Positions 1 to 11,659 are shown, counted from the stretch's first letter. The stretch: 31,824 bases of DNA from Paramacrobiotus richtersi (GCA_034698045.1 JAQGAU010000287.1:1-31824); one strand, 5' to 3'. Numbers and translations: made by a program. The notes: generated from the sequence alone by a model not told the origin.

Positions 1-125
1 TAAACAGCTGAAGTATAAAAGGACGGCTGAAGTATAAGTTAATGTGCGACCGAGAGAGTCTCTCTCTGAGAGACTGGTTCAGCCATACAGTTTCCCTACC
101 TCTTGAGGCCCTGTCTCTTCAGTCG

Positions 126-760
126 TACTATGCTGCCACCTACCCGTAGTTACCTTAAGGCGAGTGACCTGTAGTTTCAGGATGGTTCACTGCGATTTTT
201 TTTGTGCGCGCATCCAGGATCGATAAAAGGGGATGCGGTGTTGCACTCAGTATTGTACTCAAATGACCAACATACACTAACGCAGAAACGAAAAGTGCGC
301 GCAGTATCCGGCTGCTGAGCAATTCCTGGAAAACGTTTAAACACAAACCGGTGTACCAAAAATCTCGTTTCGAATCGATTCTTTTGAAACTTGCATGAAA
401 AATGAAGACCGGCAAGAGAACGATTGTGAAACAAACCTAGCCTTCCGGCATTTTTCTGCAAGTTTAAAATAAATTTTAAACTTTTTGAAATTGGTTTCAA
501 AGTTTTACAATGGTGTTGGTAGGCTGGTTCTAGTTCACAATCGTTCTCATGTTTATCTTCGTTTTTCAGTACAGCCAGGTATTGCCAACAGCCGGATACT
601 GCGCGCACGTTTTGTTTTTGCGCTGGTGTTGTTGGTCCTTCGAGTATGAGTGGAACACCGCATCCTTTTATCGATCATGGATACGCGCACAAAAAATCGC
701 AGTGAAACATACTGAAACTGCAGGTGACTCGCCTTAAGGTGACTACGGGTGATAGCAGTA
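126..760. mobile_element. Fold-back (long inverted repeat) element, MITE-like
   Basis: The left arm (about 126-430) and right arm (about 534-760) are imperfect reverse complements of each other. Matching landmarks include CACCTACCCGTAG against CTACGGGTGAT at the outer ends, CCTTAAGGCGAGT against ACTCGCCTTAAGG, GATCGATAAAAGG against CCTTTTATCGATC, and a perfect 15-base inner match, GAGAACGATTGTGAA (416-430) against its complement at 534-548. The centre is AT-rich and itself palindromic. The open frames in both arms are consequences of the repeat and are not genes. I see no transposase and no certain target-site duplication. A non-autonomous fold-back DNA transposon is the best explanation. Confidence 0.7.
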
Positions 761-915
761 AGAGGCACCAGGATGCAACGAGTAAGCACTAAAAACAACC
801 GCTACGTTGGTCAATAATTATGGCCAGTGGTAACTGGCAGAGTACTCGACACTGAAACCATTGAGAAGTTACTGCAACTGACCGCAACTGACTGCAGGTG
901 AGTGATGACCACTGT

Positions 916-1003
916 TTATGAGTTATGAGCCCGAGTTATGAGTTATGAGCGCGAATTATGAGTTATGACTTATGAGTTATGACCTGCAATTATGAGTTAT
1001 GAG
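916..1003. repeat. Degenerate short tandem repeat (AGTTATG)n
   Basis: The heptamer AGTTATG and close variants (AATTATG, CTTATG) recur about ten times in about 90 bases, broken by short GC-containing spacers such as AGCCCG and AGCGCG. No coding frame runs through it. Confidence 0.8.
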
Positions 1004-1565
1004 GTACATATATAGCCCTCATTGGGCTATTCATTGTACGAAATCTCATGTGTATGTGACGAGTGGTTAGTAGCATCCCAATGAACAAGCTGCAATCAAA
1101 TAGTTTTTCTTAATGCACGAAGCCATAAACGATACGGCAATGGTTGCGCCGGTTTACATCGAATTCGAAGATTTCCACAAAAACTTTAACAATAAAAGAA
1201 CAGCCAAAATCATCGCATCCCCACGCAGTTAATCGTAATATGAGGTTCCCGGCCTCAAAACCACGCAGTATTGTCAGTTACAACAGCCAGATACGACTGA
1301 GATGCTGCTTAGCAAAAGTGGCTGATTGGAAGTCCGGAACTTTCCCGTCAACCCGTCAACTCGCTATTTGTTTTGCCTACAAACAGCAGCATTTCCTTGC
1401 AACAGCTATCAGATGTCTGGACTGTTGACGCCAAACGGTAATAATTAATTAATACGTCTCACGTGTGCAACGAACGCGGGAAATTATGTATCGCTCTGTG
1501 TCATAATGTAGCGAATACCAGGCTTTACACCGTTTCGCTGATTGTGAATATGCCACGTATTTAAC
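1004..1565. other. Intergenic DNA, nothing supportable
   Basis: A 94-codon frame lies at 1144-1428, but it has no recognisable domain, splice sites or paralogue. I see no RNA gene or mobile element here. Confidence 0.5.
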
Positions 1566-1569
1566 GCTT

Positions 1570-1935
1570 TATGTGCCGTACAGTGTATATAAATGCTTAC
1601 AAGTTAGATGTATTGTACATGTTTACGGTATATTATGTTGTTTTTTTCCTATGTGCTTATGGCACATGTTTTCGATACACATATGTTCGAGCATAATTAT
1701 TTTGATAAAAATGATGATTGCGGTACATATACATGAATGTACTTATGTTAACGGCACGGTATGTTTACCGCACATGTTTATCGTATATGTTGACTGTGTA
1801 GATACAGTACGAGCATCTGCTGTATGCATCTGTTTATATGTTCGTTCACGCCGCTTGTATTTACGGTATATGTATTTTTTATTTATTTATGGTGCATGTT
1901 TACGGTATGCAGTCACATGTGATTGTGGTAAATGT
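1570..1935. repeat. Diverged repeat of a CATGTTTACGGTATATGT-like motif
   Basis: Variants of a roughly 18-base motif, CATGTTTACGGTATATGT, recur near 1617, 1665, 1755, 1775, 1858 and 1893, separated by TG/TA-rich sequence. The long Cys/Tyr/Ile-rich reading frame across the region is a by-product of this composition, so I do not call it a gene. Confidence 0.55.
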
Positions 1936-3138
1936 ACATGACTGGGTTACTGCCACCTGCATTATTGTTTCTCTCGGACACAGTTTTCTCGCAGCTCGAA
2001 GCGAAAGAAAAGATGCAACAGTTCTTGGGGACAGTGACAAGATGGCGGCGTGTTAAATACTTCGACAGCGTACATTCAGTATGATACTTTTTTACGTTAC
2101 TGGTAATATGCAACCCTTCCCCCGAATGCTTTTGCTGCAGGGGAAACCATATTAACCGCGGGGGGAAAGGTTATCTGATTCCGTAGTTTATATGATAAAG
2201 AAAAAGAATAACAACAGAGTTTTTACATACTTCTACGCAGGCAGTGATTTGCTCTCTTTGCTGTTCACGGCTTTGTGGCATTCTCTAAATTTCTATTTCG
2301 AAAATCAACCAAAAACATTATAAAATTCAAAAAATCCAAAAATTTCCAATAGCCAGTCATCAGGACTTAATCCTGTTGTAAGTGCCTTTAATTAGGCTTC
2401 TTGGCTACTGCAGTGGTATAATAATAATAATAATAATAATAATAATTCTCTCTGTTCCTGCTATACGTTACTGATTGCTTTATGCTTGTCTTCATAATAT
2501 GTGTTTAGGTTCCTAAGTATCTGGAATATGATTTGTAAGGTATAAAACTTGCCCACACGATGCAAAAGTCAGAATGAACTTTCTTTGATCTGGGGATTTA
2601 TAAAAAAATATTGTCCCGTTGATTTGACTTTAAAACGTAGCTGAGTATGGCTGGCCCATGAAGTGTTTTGCTGATAAAATCTTGAGAGTCGGTTTCACGG
2701 CACTATAATTTCTACCTTGCCCATGCTGACCGATATATACTGGTTGTCGCGTCTTCATCGGTTTTGACACATGTGGCGATTTACCCAGACAGAGTTAAAA
2801 TAAGTTGTGCAGTGTTTTCGTGCACCTTTCTGAATAAAAGTTCTCCGTGTCGCCATTGATGGTTTTTATAAGTGTAACAATTCAGCAGTTTTTTTCTCCG
2901 TAGGTCTACCTTTTTTCCGTCACTTGCATAACGCTTGCTGTGTAACTTTCGCAGCGCCGCTAGGCTGCAAGCGTCAACAAGAGGGACACACACATATGTT
3001 TTGATGGTTACGCACTTCAGTAACGTCATAAATCACATAATAAGTTGTTTAAATTTACTGGCGATTTATAAGAGCCCTTTCATTTTGTTACGCTGACTGC
3101 AGAGAATCACACTTACAGACAACAGATCTACATTACAG
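1936..3138. other. Intergenic DNA with a (TAA)n microsatellite
   Basis: No gene is supportable. It holds a pure (TAA)n microsatellite at about 2418-2446. The last 60 bases (about 3085-3138) resemble the intron upstream of exon 2 of the gene at 6024-6913, so they belong to the duplicated block around 3139-3638. I looked for a counterpart of that gene's signal-peptide exon here and did not find one. Confidence 0.6.
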
Positions 3139-3638
3139 GTCACGAACGCTCCGGCCGACTTTCCCCTTATTTTTGACCTTGCATCCAACTCTGATCTACC
3201 AGGTTTTGGCGTTTCGACCGGCAGGGGCATCGGGCAGAACATGAACATCAATTCGCCCACCGTTTTGTCCGGGGACGACATGGCGGTGTATATCACCAAC
3301 ATGAACAGCTTATCGATATCCGGAATGTCCGAAACCAATACAACCGGTTGTACGTGGCCGGCAGTAATGGAGCTCTGCCATGCGACGGTAACAGCACTGC
3401 CTCGGTCCGTACACAAACGGGCGTTATTACTGGAACCTGTTGCCAGAATCTAAGGTTCTCGGTATTGCCCGGAACGATGGACGGGTTCATCGCATATGCT
3501 ACTGGGTGCAAGGGCGTCACGGTAAGCGGCGCAGCTGTAAGGTATGAACTCAGTTTCCCTCTGACACACAGTAGTACAGTAGTCATATTTGTGCTGCAGA
3601 TTTGCTATGCGGATCCCAACACCTGCACTGTCCTGTAA
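3139..3638 (+). pseudogene. Frameshifted copy of the unrecognised secreted-protein gene
   Basis: This is a diverged, opposite-strand paralogue of the gene at 6024-6913. Exon 2 is 3139-3521, after the acceptor CTACATTACAG and before the donor GTAAGC. The intron is 78 bases (3522-3599), and exon 3 is 3600-3638 and ends in TAA. Shared peptide landmarks are VTNAPA, INSPTVLSG, NGALPC, TQTGVITGTCCQNLRFSV and, at the end, CYADPNTCTVL. Exon 2 is 383 bases, one short of a multiple of three. Aligning it to the intact copy places a single-base deletion near 3348, just after the TNTTG peptide, where the frame jumps. No signal-peptide exon is visible upstream. I read it as a pseudogene. A sequencing error at 3348 would make it a second gene missing only exon 1. 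Confidence 0.8.
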
Positions 3639-3911
3639 ACCGGCTTTCTGCAAAGCGTGGTTTTCGTCTGCCAACCTTCTTTTCGGGGTAAAATTCTCAG
3701 TACCGTAGCTTCGTGTTAACGGTTGGTAACAAAGTATCTCCCGGTACATGGCGAGCGCATTATCAGCGATACAGTTCGGAACTTATTATCGTGAATGCCG
3801 ATGCAGCGCTGTCTTCCAACAATTGTAAGTATGTAGGTAGTTGACGAAATAAACACGCCTACCTGTGCTCGTGATCGTTGCCGGGGCCGTGGTTGGCGCG
3901 AGTGCACTTAC

Positions 3912-4064
3912 AATGCTCGGCCGAACAGATGACGGAGCTGCTTCCGGCACGGAATGAAAGTATTCCTCGGTACAGCCATACGCTCTCTTCAACTTGGCAA
4001 CACCAAGCGCACTCAAGTATTCTTGTTGCCCCAGTGTCACAGTTAACGGAACTTTCGGAACCAT
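3912..4064 (-). CDS. Candidate first exon of an unrecognised gene
   Basis: On the minus strand an ATG in good context (ACCATGG) opens a 51-codon frame rich in Val, Leu, Ala and Pro, beginning MVPKVPLTVTLGQQEYLSAL. It ends exactly at a strong donor, ATT|GTAAGTGC. A second possible donor (GTAGGC) lies 48 bases further on. I found no convincing second exon downstream, where the antisense of the 3139-3638 pseudogene begins. I do not recognise the protein. It could also be chance. Confidence 0.3.
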
Positions 4065-4487
4065 GGTCGGTTTGTTCGGGTCGTGTGCAAGCGCCAGTGG
4101 TGATTAGTGCAGAATGGATTAGAAATCATGCAGAATTCTATCATTGGACAGATTTTCGCAGGATGATAAAATTAGGATCATATTTTCCCGATTCAACGTG
4201 TTCGGGAAAAACTTCCAGATGATGATCGTGGTCTAAGTAGTCATGTTCGGGAGAAAGCCCGAAGCCTGCAGCAGCTCGTGCAGGATTATATACCGTTTTG
4301 CTTGCAATCCCTGCCGGTGCGAACCCTTGTTATTGTGCCCGGAATTCTCCCACTTCGGCTTCGAAGCTGCAAGTACACCTTAGTCGATGACGACAACTTG
4401 CTACTTCACGACATCCTTGAATCATCAAGGTTTGAGACAGCTCGTACTGTTTCTCGGAATAAATCATAGTCCAGGTTTATCCCGTGT

Positions 4488-4560
4488 AACCTTCAAAAGG
4501 TGGTCCAAAGAATCGGATTGATGGATATACTCCGATTCACTGGACCATATTTTGAAGGTT
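4488..4560. repeat. Compact 73-base hairpin
   Basis: AACCTTCAAAA at 4488 pairs with TTTTGAAGGTT ending at 4560. Further in, TGGTCCA pairs with TGGACCA and GAATCGGA with TCCGATTC, separated by two 2-base internal mismatches. This gives a stem of about 30 pairs and a loop of about 12 bases. The size and bulge pattern would suit a pre-miRNA or a very short MITE. The sequence alone does not decide. Confidence 0.6.
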
Positions 4561-5525
4561 AAATAAGAATGGGTCCGACGTTCGATTGTGCGCAGCGCGG
4601 TTAGGATTCACTGCTGAATGTGTGCGTCAGCATCTTCGACAATTTACTGTTGTAAATATGAATCAAGCTCGTGAGTGGTACGCATACCACATGCAGGACT
4701 CAGCTTGAAAGGAATATACTTTCCATTATTTGGCCAATAATTAGAAGGGAACAGTTTACCAGTCCGTTCATTCCTAACGAGTTCTCATCTTCAATAATAT
4801 GACTTCGCGATGAACAGCTCGTATTGGTGAAATGTGATGCACAGCGAGTGGCAAAAATGCAGGCCTGGATTGTGGTACAATCCATGCTTCCATCCTGGCC
4901 ACTTGAAGCACAATCATTGTGCTTCTTCAGTCTGAAACGAAGATCTTCAACAATATGTCGCGGACGTGGCAAGAAATTACAACATCATTTACCACGTATC
5001 GTTTATGTCATGAGGCATCTGCACAGGCGCCTATACTGGATCTTTACTTTATACTTTCTACTTCACTCGATCGATAGAAGCTTCGGAGTTCAGATGTTAT
5101 GCACTATACACACTGAGCAACGTGCTTCAGTAGGATAAAATGTGAACTTGGGTTGGGCGTAGCCGGCATCAAGCCTGGCATTGTACGTAGCTGTTATTCT
5201 GGGCATGACAGATCTTAATCATCATATTCGTTCTCATACAATACAAATATAGACATACATATATATACGGTTTATCTGGATAAAGTTTTCTGCAACTGTA
5301 CTATGGAAATGCTTGCACAGAATGCAGTTACACACATTTTCGAAATAAAACTGTGCCGTGTTCCGCGTGTGTAGCTACACGCGTGGATCTTTTTTAGAGA
5401 CGACTCTACATACCTTACCTGCTGGTAATGTATTGGAACTACCAAACTCCATTAGACGAAAATAACATAATACAATTCCGTTTAATACTGGGTACCGTAC
5501 CATTGCGTGTGTTAAAAGCACCGCT
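4561..5525. other. Intergenic DNA, nothing supportable
   Basis: Reading frames are short and overlap on both strands, with no recognisable domains. I see no RNA gene, and only minor AT-rich runs near 5255-5275. Confidence 0.5.
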
Positions 5526-5604
5526 TAGAACGCGAAGACCTGGCGGACTATAGCGGAGGATAGATCGAAAATCATGGGGAAAAGCCGGCTGGAGCATTTG
5601 CGAC
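5526..5604 (-). pseudogene. Relic of the secreted-protein exon 2
   Basis: This matches the first part of exon 2 (the 6489 end) of the gene at 6024-6913 in the same orientation. Read on the minus strand, the acceptor region CATTATAG is followed by VANAPAGFSP and then a stop codon. Beyond it, ATTTTCGAT and CCGCCAGGTCTTCGCG still match the intact gene. The acceptor is altered from ACAG to ATAG. Only about 80 bases remain, so it is a dead fragment of a former tandem copy. Confidence 0.7.
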
Positions 5605-6023
5605 CTATAATGCAGATGTTTTTTCTACAGATAATTCGCGGTGCAGGGTAGCAAATTAAGTGTCCCTAGTTAATCTGGAACATATCGTTCAGCCGTGACA
5701 GGGTTACGTACATGATTAGGCTAGGTAGGTAAGACATGACGCATAATTATCAACCAAGTTTTATGAAAACTACAAGTCAATGTCAAAAAAAAACAATGCG
5801 AAGAAATTGCTCTACAAAAGCCATCATACGTCATAATGCCGACGGTTATTACAATAATATTAAGTTTGCACTTTGCCTGAAAAGTACAATGCACTTCAAA
5901 TAAAGGAAACTAGAACAATACATGGAAGTCGACAGATGTTGGTCTGATCTTCATCCCGGTCTCGCGTTGGCGCGAACCACATATGTTAATGACAACAATC
6001 CACCTGGGTTGGCAGGAGCCAGC

Positions 6024-6913
6024 TTAAAGGATAGTGCATGTGTTGGCATCCGCGTAACAAACCTGTAATACAACCATCGCAACATTAATTCTACCTTAGA
6101 AACGTCAAGGCACTTACGGTGACATCCTTAAAGCCCGCAGTATATGCGGTGCCCGTAGAACCAGGCGATACCGAGAATCGCAGGTTCTGGCAACATGTTC
6201 CCGTAATAACGCCCGTTTGTGAATCGACTGAGACAGTGCTGCTACCACCGCATGGTAGTGCTCCATTGTTGCCGGCCCCGTACACACCGGTGGTATTGGT
6301 GGCGGACATTCCGGCTAAGCCGTTCATGTTGCTGATATACACCTTCATATCGTTCCCGGACAACACGGTGGGCGAATTGATGCCCGTGTTCTGCCCGGCG
6401 CTGATGCCGCTTGGAGCGCCAAGACCTGGTGGACTAACGTTGGAGGCTACATCGAAAACCAAGGAAAATCCGGCTGGTGCATTCGTGACCTGTAATGCAG
6501 ATCACTTGCTTGCAAACATGACTCTGCGCTCAGCGTTCCAAACTGTCCTCAGTAACTCTACGTATTTTATCATTAAACCGTTATATATGTTTTTAAGTAT
6601 GTTGCCAAACCGGCATATGTCTCGGTCGTCAGCGGTGCTGCGAGAGTTGAGAAACAAGCAGTATGAGATGGCGGAAACAAAGGCCGCTCTTCCGAGGACA
6701 AAACGATTCGCATTTAAGTTGCCATACCTGAAATGTCAACTGAGGGTAACGGTCATAAGGGCGGGGACTCGGATTGGTATGGGGAGGATATCCGTGACAA
6801 ACGATGACACTGCACGGACCAGACAGAACAAGCGGTGTCAGGCCCATAGCATCCCGGCAAAGAAAGCATGCAAGGACTAATACGGCAAAGTTACCTTTAA
6901 AGAGAGCAGCCAT
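6024..6913 (-). CDS. Unrecognised secreted Cys-containing protein, three exons
   Basis: Join of minus-strand exons 6913-6728, 6489-6118 and 6062-6024 gives 198 codons plus TAA, with all introns in phase 0. Exon 1 starts with ATG and encodes an apparent signal peptide (MAALFKG, then a hydrophobic run NFAVLVLACFL), and ends CAG|GTATGG. Exon 2 follows ATTACAG and ends ACC|GTAAGTG. Exon 3 follows TATTACAG and encodes VCYADANTCTIL-stop. The mature part is rich in Gly, Ser, Thr and Asn, with Cys in NGALPCGG, GTCCQNLRFSV and the C-terminal CYADANTC, which suggests disulphides. I know no family with this pattern. The gene model is supported by the paralogue at 3139-3638, which keeps the same exon 2 and 3 boundaries while neutral positions differ. 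Function unknown; probably extracellular. No good polyadenylation signal was seen downstream. Confidence 0.75.
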
Positions 6914-8694
6914 TTTCTCGGAAATTTTAGTTACAAGTGACCAATAATAACAACAGTTGGGAACAAGTGCCGGTACGGAACTTTAATGCGGTTAAGGAAT
7001 TGCATAGCCCTTTCTGACAGTTAGAGTTGCTGTTTTTATACTGTCTGCTGCGTAGGCCGAAGCCGAAAACACTTCCTGGAATCCCGTTGTTTTCGCAAAA
7101 TGGTTGACCGGAGAGTCCCTGGTTCACCAATGTTCCCGAAAATCTGCCCCTGGTTTACAAACGTTTGTCGAAAATCAGCAAATTACGCCGATCCTCAAGT
7201 GTTCGCACATGAGCGCTTGCGCTGTGTTGGCTAATTGTTCAAGTGCACTTTCGTGCTCAAAAGGGAAAACCATTGAGGTTGCTATACGTATGCTGTATCG
7301 CTTTCAGTGACGGAACTGTTTACATGCTGCAGTTACCAAGTTTGCGAAAATACGCACGTACGGTACGTGACGTACCAGATGATTTTTTCAAAAACTGTTT
7401 TTATTCCTCATAGTACCAGCGTTTGCACACAAGACAACTACGAGTACACAATACGAAGCGTTACGTATTAAAACATCCAATTTCATCTCGTTCATTAACT
7501 CGCGACTTAACACTCGGCAGCGCCCCCAAAACTGCGGCGGCATTGCCTTTAACAATAGCAACAGAAAAACGCTGTTTCAGATGATGTTGGCATCGGCAGC
7601 CAGCTACGTATTTTGAGCGTTTTGACAACGACGGCTCTGCTATGAACAACGCAGTAAACATTCTGGTGTATATGGCGGTATGGACATCGAATTGATAACA
7701 ACGTATGTACCAGCGCCATTTATGCATTTTATGAGGATTAGAATTTCAGGAGGCAAATGCGGATCGACAAGGCGTACAAAATAATGCCACAAATGATTTA
7801 TTTCCATATTTCGGGGACATGGTTTCTTCTTCAGCCCTTTTGCACCATGTTTTCTAACTGAACGAAAAATAATGTAAAGCGTAAAACTGCGCATAAACTG
7901 TTGAGTAACAGGGCGTTATATGCAATACAGTTGTATTTCACGGTACATTGCATCTTTCACATATTGATTATCGCAGTTGTGAGCCGGCAAATTATCTGTA
8001 CGTCCAGCATACGATCAGATACAGCTTCTCATCTTTAATTACAATTATTATATAAATTGGTGTTCTTGCGCAACAGACGGTAACGCGTCTTAAGTTGGTA
8101 GGAAAACGTAAATTTTGGCCTTGTAAGGAAAACTCTTCATTAAGGGTGTTGCGTGGAATATTAGAAGCAGGCATATCATATGCCACAGTTTATCTGTTAG
8201 TTATTTAACAAGCGAGACGGCTGTTTGTGGTACCGGAAAACCACCAGCATAACACTTGTTAGTATCATACATTGCACATTGTATCCTAGTATTGTATCCG
8301 GGCAGGTGTAGCTCCACTTATAAAGTGCACTGTTAACTACCGCTATATACCGGTGAATACCTAACGTACGACTGTACAGTACAGTAGGTACGTGTTTTGC
8401 CGGAAATTCGAGAATCTTACTTGTTAGCGTAGAGAATAATCACGTGGACCGACAACGGCCGAACACACATTGCCCCCGGCTAGATCACATTGTACGTAAA
8501 CAAACATTCACCGCAAAACTGTAATTCAGCGTTTTGAATCATATGAATTCACACAGCGACAGACAGTGGACTCTTTCGTAACAGTGTAATTGTGTAATAG
8601 CTAACAGAAACTACATGCTACTCTGCCACAGTATTGGCCCAGGTTCCTTCCAGCTGCTGTGCATTTCTGTTGGATTTACGGTGAATAAATAAAA
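6914..8694. other. Intergenic DNA between two divergent genes
   Basis: It must hold the promoters of the minus-strand gene starting at 6913 and the plus-strand gene starting at 8695, but I see no convincing TATA box. Small perfect palindromes occur, for example CACGTACGGTACGTG near 7353 and CTGTACAGTACAG near 8372. No coding frame is supportable. Confidence 0.45.
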
Positions 8695-10147
8695 ATGGAG
8701 CGATGGCGTGGTCGGACCGCGTTGGTTACTGGCGCCTCATCCGGAATAGGCTACGCGACGGCAGAAACTCTGGCTAAGCTAGGACTCAATGTGGTTGGAT
8801 GTGCGCGGCATACTGAGAAAATTGAGGTAAAAACTGATCTCATTATCATTGTATGGAAAGATCGAAGCGTGAGAATGTGTCGCCTGAGCTATTCATCCAA
8901 AAACATGAAGTATTCCGTTTTTTATTCTAAAACGATGGCTGCATGCTGCCAACATAAAATACTGGATCCGTTTTCCGTTTTTTATTTTCTTACGCCTCTC
9001 CCAAAATTGTCTGCAAACTAGAGCATGCTTCGCAAAGAATGCTTGAACCGAACTAATTCCTTGTGAACTACTAATTTCATTCTGCTCAACAGTCTGTTGC
9101 TTTATGTAGGGCGCTCCTTAGTGTCTGCAGACTTAAAAGCAGTAAATCAGTCAGATCGAATCAATGCTGTTTCGCCATGGTTCATGGCCGATCACTGCTG
9201 AATACGTGGTTTATTTTAGGCTTTATCGAAAACGTTACCCGAAGGCTCAGGTACTCTTAGCGCAGTCCCATGCGATATCAGCAAAGAAGACGACATCCAG
9301 AGAATGTTCAGCGAGATCGCCAAATCCGGTTGTGTGGATATCCTAATCAACAACGCGGGCATAGCCTACCCAGACCAATCCGTATCCGAGGGAACAACCG
9401 ACAAGTGGCGCTCGCTTCTCAACGTAATGTTCTTGTTGCCGCTTACTAGTTTCGCATCTTTAGCATTACATTGCTGTGCAGGTGAATGTACTGGGATTGT
9501 CAATATGCGCAAGGGAAGCGTTGCAGTCTATGGTTAAAAACAAGGTCTACGATGGTCATATCATTAACGTTAACAGGTGATAATAATAGCTGAAAAGTAC
9601 GTTTTATTTCGAACTAAATAAGCGATGTTTACTACTAACAGCTGTTATATTGACATTGGTTTAGTTATGCATTACAACGGGTACGATTTGAACAAAATTT
9701 TATCATATAAACAGATCGAAATCTTTTTCCAGCACGGCTGGCCATTCGTTCCCTCCATTTGCCGGTGTGCATTTTTATTCCGCCACCAAACATATGGTCA
9801 CTGCTTTGACAGAAGCGTTATTCAGGGAGGTCAAGACGATTGAAAACAGCAAAATTCGCGTTACGGTATGTGCAGCTGTTCAATGCAAAAGCTGTCCTTT
9901 TGTGCAGGAACTTCTCTTCCAGAGCATTAGTCCGGGCTCAGTGGAAACGGAAGGTCTGGTCGAGCTTTATAAGAACATGGCGGACCAGCCGAAGGACATG
10001 AAGGCTTCTGACATGAAGAATTTCAAAGCGATTCAGTTCATGAAAAGCCAGGATGTGGCGGATGCCATTGTCTATGTTCTAAGCACGCCGTCGCATGTGT
10101 GCGTCAAGGAAATAATTATTGTACCCGTCGAAGAGCCTGCTTACTGA
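8695..10147 (+). CDS. DHRS11-like short-chain dehydrogenase/reductase, five exons
   Basis: Exons 8695-8826, 9220-9423, 9482-9576, 9733-9865 and 9923-10147 join to a 262-residue protein, close to the usual length of about 260. All junctions are GT..AG, with phases 0, 0, 2 and 0. It begins MERW, as in animal DHRS11. Cofactor motif TGASSGIG is at residues 12-19, with GCAR at 37-40, which is typical of NADP binding. NNAG is at 88-91. The probable catalytic set is Ser144 (NSTAG), Tyr159 and Lys163 (YSATK). SPG follows at the start of exon 5. The family is a cytosolic NADP(H)-dependent classical SDR, acting in vertebrates on 3- and 17-ketosteroids and other carbonyls; the substrate here cannot be told. 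All catalytic residues are present, so it looks functional. A possible polyadenylation signal, AATAAA, lies at 10350. Confidence 0.93.
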
Positions 10148-11659
10148 AAACTACCTAGTCCGACTTTATTTAGTGCCAAGTACAATATTATTTTTATAAA
10201 GATATGTTTCTTTTACTGCACCAAATTTTATTGTGAGCCACAACGGACCATCGCACGGACGACAGAAAGTTACTAACCCAAAAACGCATCCCTTTTCACC
10301 ACTTTCTTCCCTTGGGCAAAACTTATTTTGCCCAAGAATGTGTTTTTGGAATAAAATGCGCTTTATGAGGGCAAAGTTCCTGTAGGGACTTAGTACATTC
10401 AAGGTGTACAGATATACTGGCGCAAAAACAAAGTGTCGGAGATCAAACACCCGCTGAGTAGAAGAAAAGAGCTGCTTAAAGATTTTGGTGACCTTCCCGC
10501 TCGTGTAGTGATTTTCTTATTAAACGGCTTCTTCTTGTGCTGTGCTGTTTTCCCCCAGATCTCACCAGAGTCAAGGCAGTTGAGTACAAAACAACTACAT
10601 ATTAAAGAACAAAAATGCATCTTTCATTTCTTTGGTCGAATCAACAGTACCCGTAACACAAGAATCTTTTCGCAACATTCTTTGGATGGGACTAATGGAA
10701 CCGTTTCCTCGATAAATGTCCATATATTATGCGCTGGCGCGAGAATTCCATTGAACAGGGATTTCCGTTATTCTTTGTTACTCTATCGTACTCGGCGTCC
10801 CACCTCCTTCAACGTTCTTCATCAAACGCTTTGTACGGTAAAGGTAATAACTGTCTCGTCCCACTGCTCCTTAAAAATGCGCTTAGAGTGTGGCGATGCA
10901 GCGTGCAGGTGTGGTCGGAATAAAAACACTGATACATGTATAACAAAATGTAGCAATACAACTGTGAAGTGCCATGAGCCAGCGTTTTCACACCAATGTA
11001 TGTCGGTCCTTTGGTAACCAAGCGCAATCCCGGATCCCAGTTTTCTCTATTCAGACCGCGCACACACAAAATCTCAAGCATAAGGCACTCCAACTGCCAG
11101 TCAATCGCTGCTAATCGATAATCAACCGACTGATATCCGCAACCCGCCAAAAAAGCTAGCATCTGGACTGCGTTGCTCAGGTTGCTGCATCTGCAGACAG
11201 GTTAGGCTATCGGCTTTCAAGCCTGCCTGCAAAAACAAACGTGCAAGTCACTTCAACGGTTTAGGCGCGAAGGAGTAGCGCTTCGGCAATCTAACCGTAT
11301 CTGCTGCATGTTTGTATGGCCATCAAATCAACCCAGAAGCGATCAACCGATCGATCCCACCGCGTGCATTCTATGTAGCGGCGTGTACGGAGGTCGGAGG
11401 TATACAGCGAGATGACATCATGATCAATAAACACCGGCTTTACTCCGACCGTCAATTTGCAGTACAAGGCGGGCGCAACCCAACCTCTCGACATGTTGTG
11501 TGAAAAACTTGACGTGAACAAGCCGCCGTCTGCAGCGTAATCACACAACGTATCAGTTATTCTACCAGTATTTTCACCTACAGTTTCCGTAATGTAGAAA
11601 TGTGAACTCACTGGAGTTGTTTGACAATTCAATTGTTGGTGGTATTATATCTGTGAATT
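10148..11659. other. Intergenic DNA with unsupported open frames
   Basis: It holds AATAAA at 10350, about 200 bases past the reductase stop. Frames of 194 codons (plus, from a GTG at 10433), 117 codons (minus, 10809-11162) and 113 codons (minus, 11291-11632) overlap or alternate without domains, ATG context or splice-site support. I cannot exclude that one of the minus frames is an exon. Confidence 0.4.

Noticed and set aside
1573-1941. 122-codon Cys/Tyr-rich frame
   Set aside because: Explained by the degenerate TG/TA-rich repeat beneath it.
2418-2446. (TAA)n run as a possible functional signal
   Set aside because: Ordinary microsatellite with no nearby gene.
6119-6880. 253-codon plus-strand open frame, the second longest in the window
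   Set aside because: It is antisense to the spliced secreted-protein gene (exons 6913-6728 and 6489-6118). The minus strand has the signal peptide, splice sites and a matching paralogue; the plus frame has none.
10433-11017. 194-codon plus-strand frame
   Set aside because: Begins at GTG, has no domain or coding-like composition, and overlaps an equally plausible minus frame.
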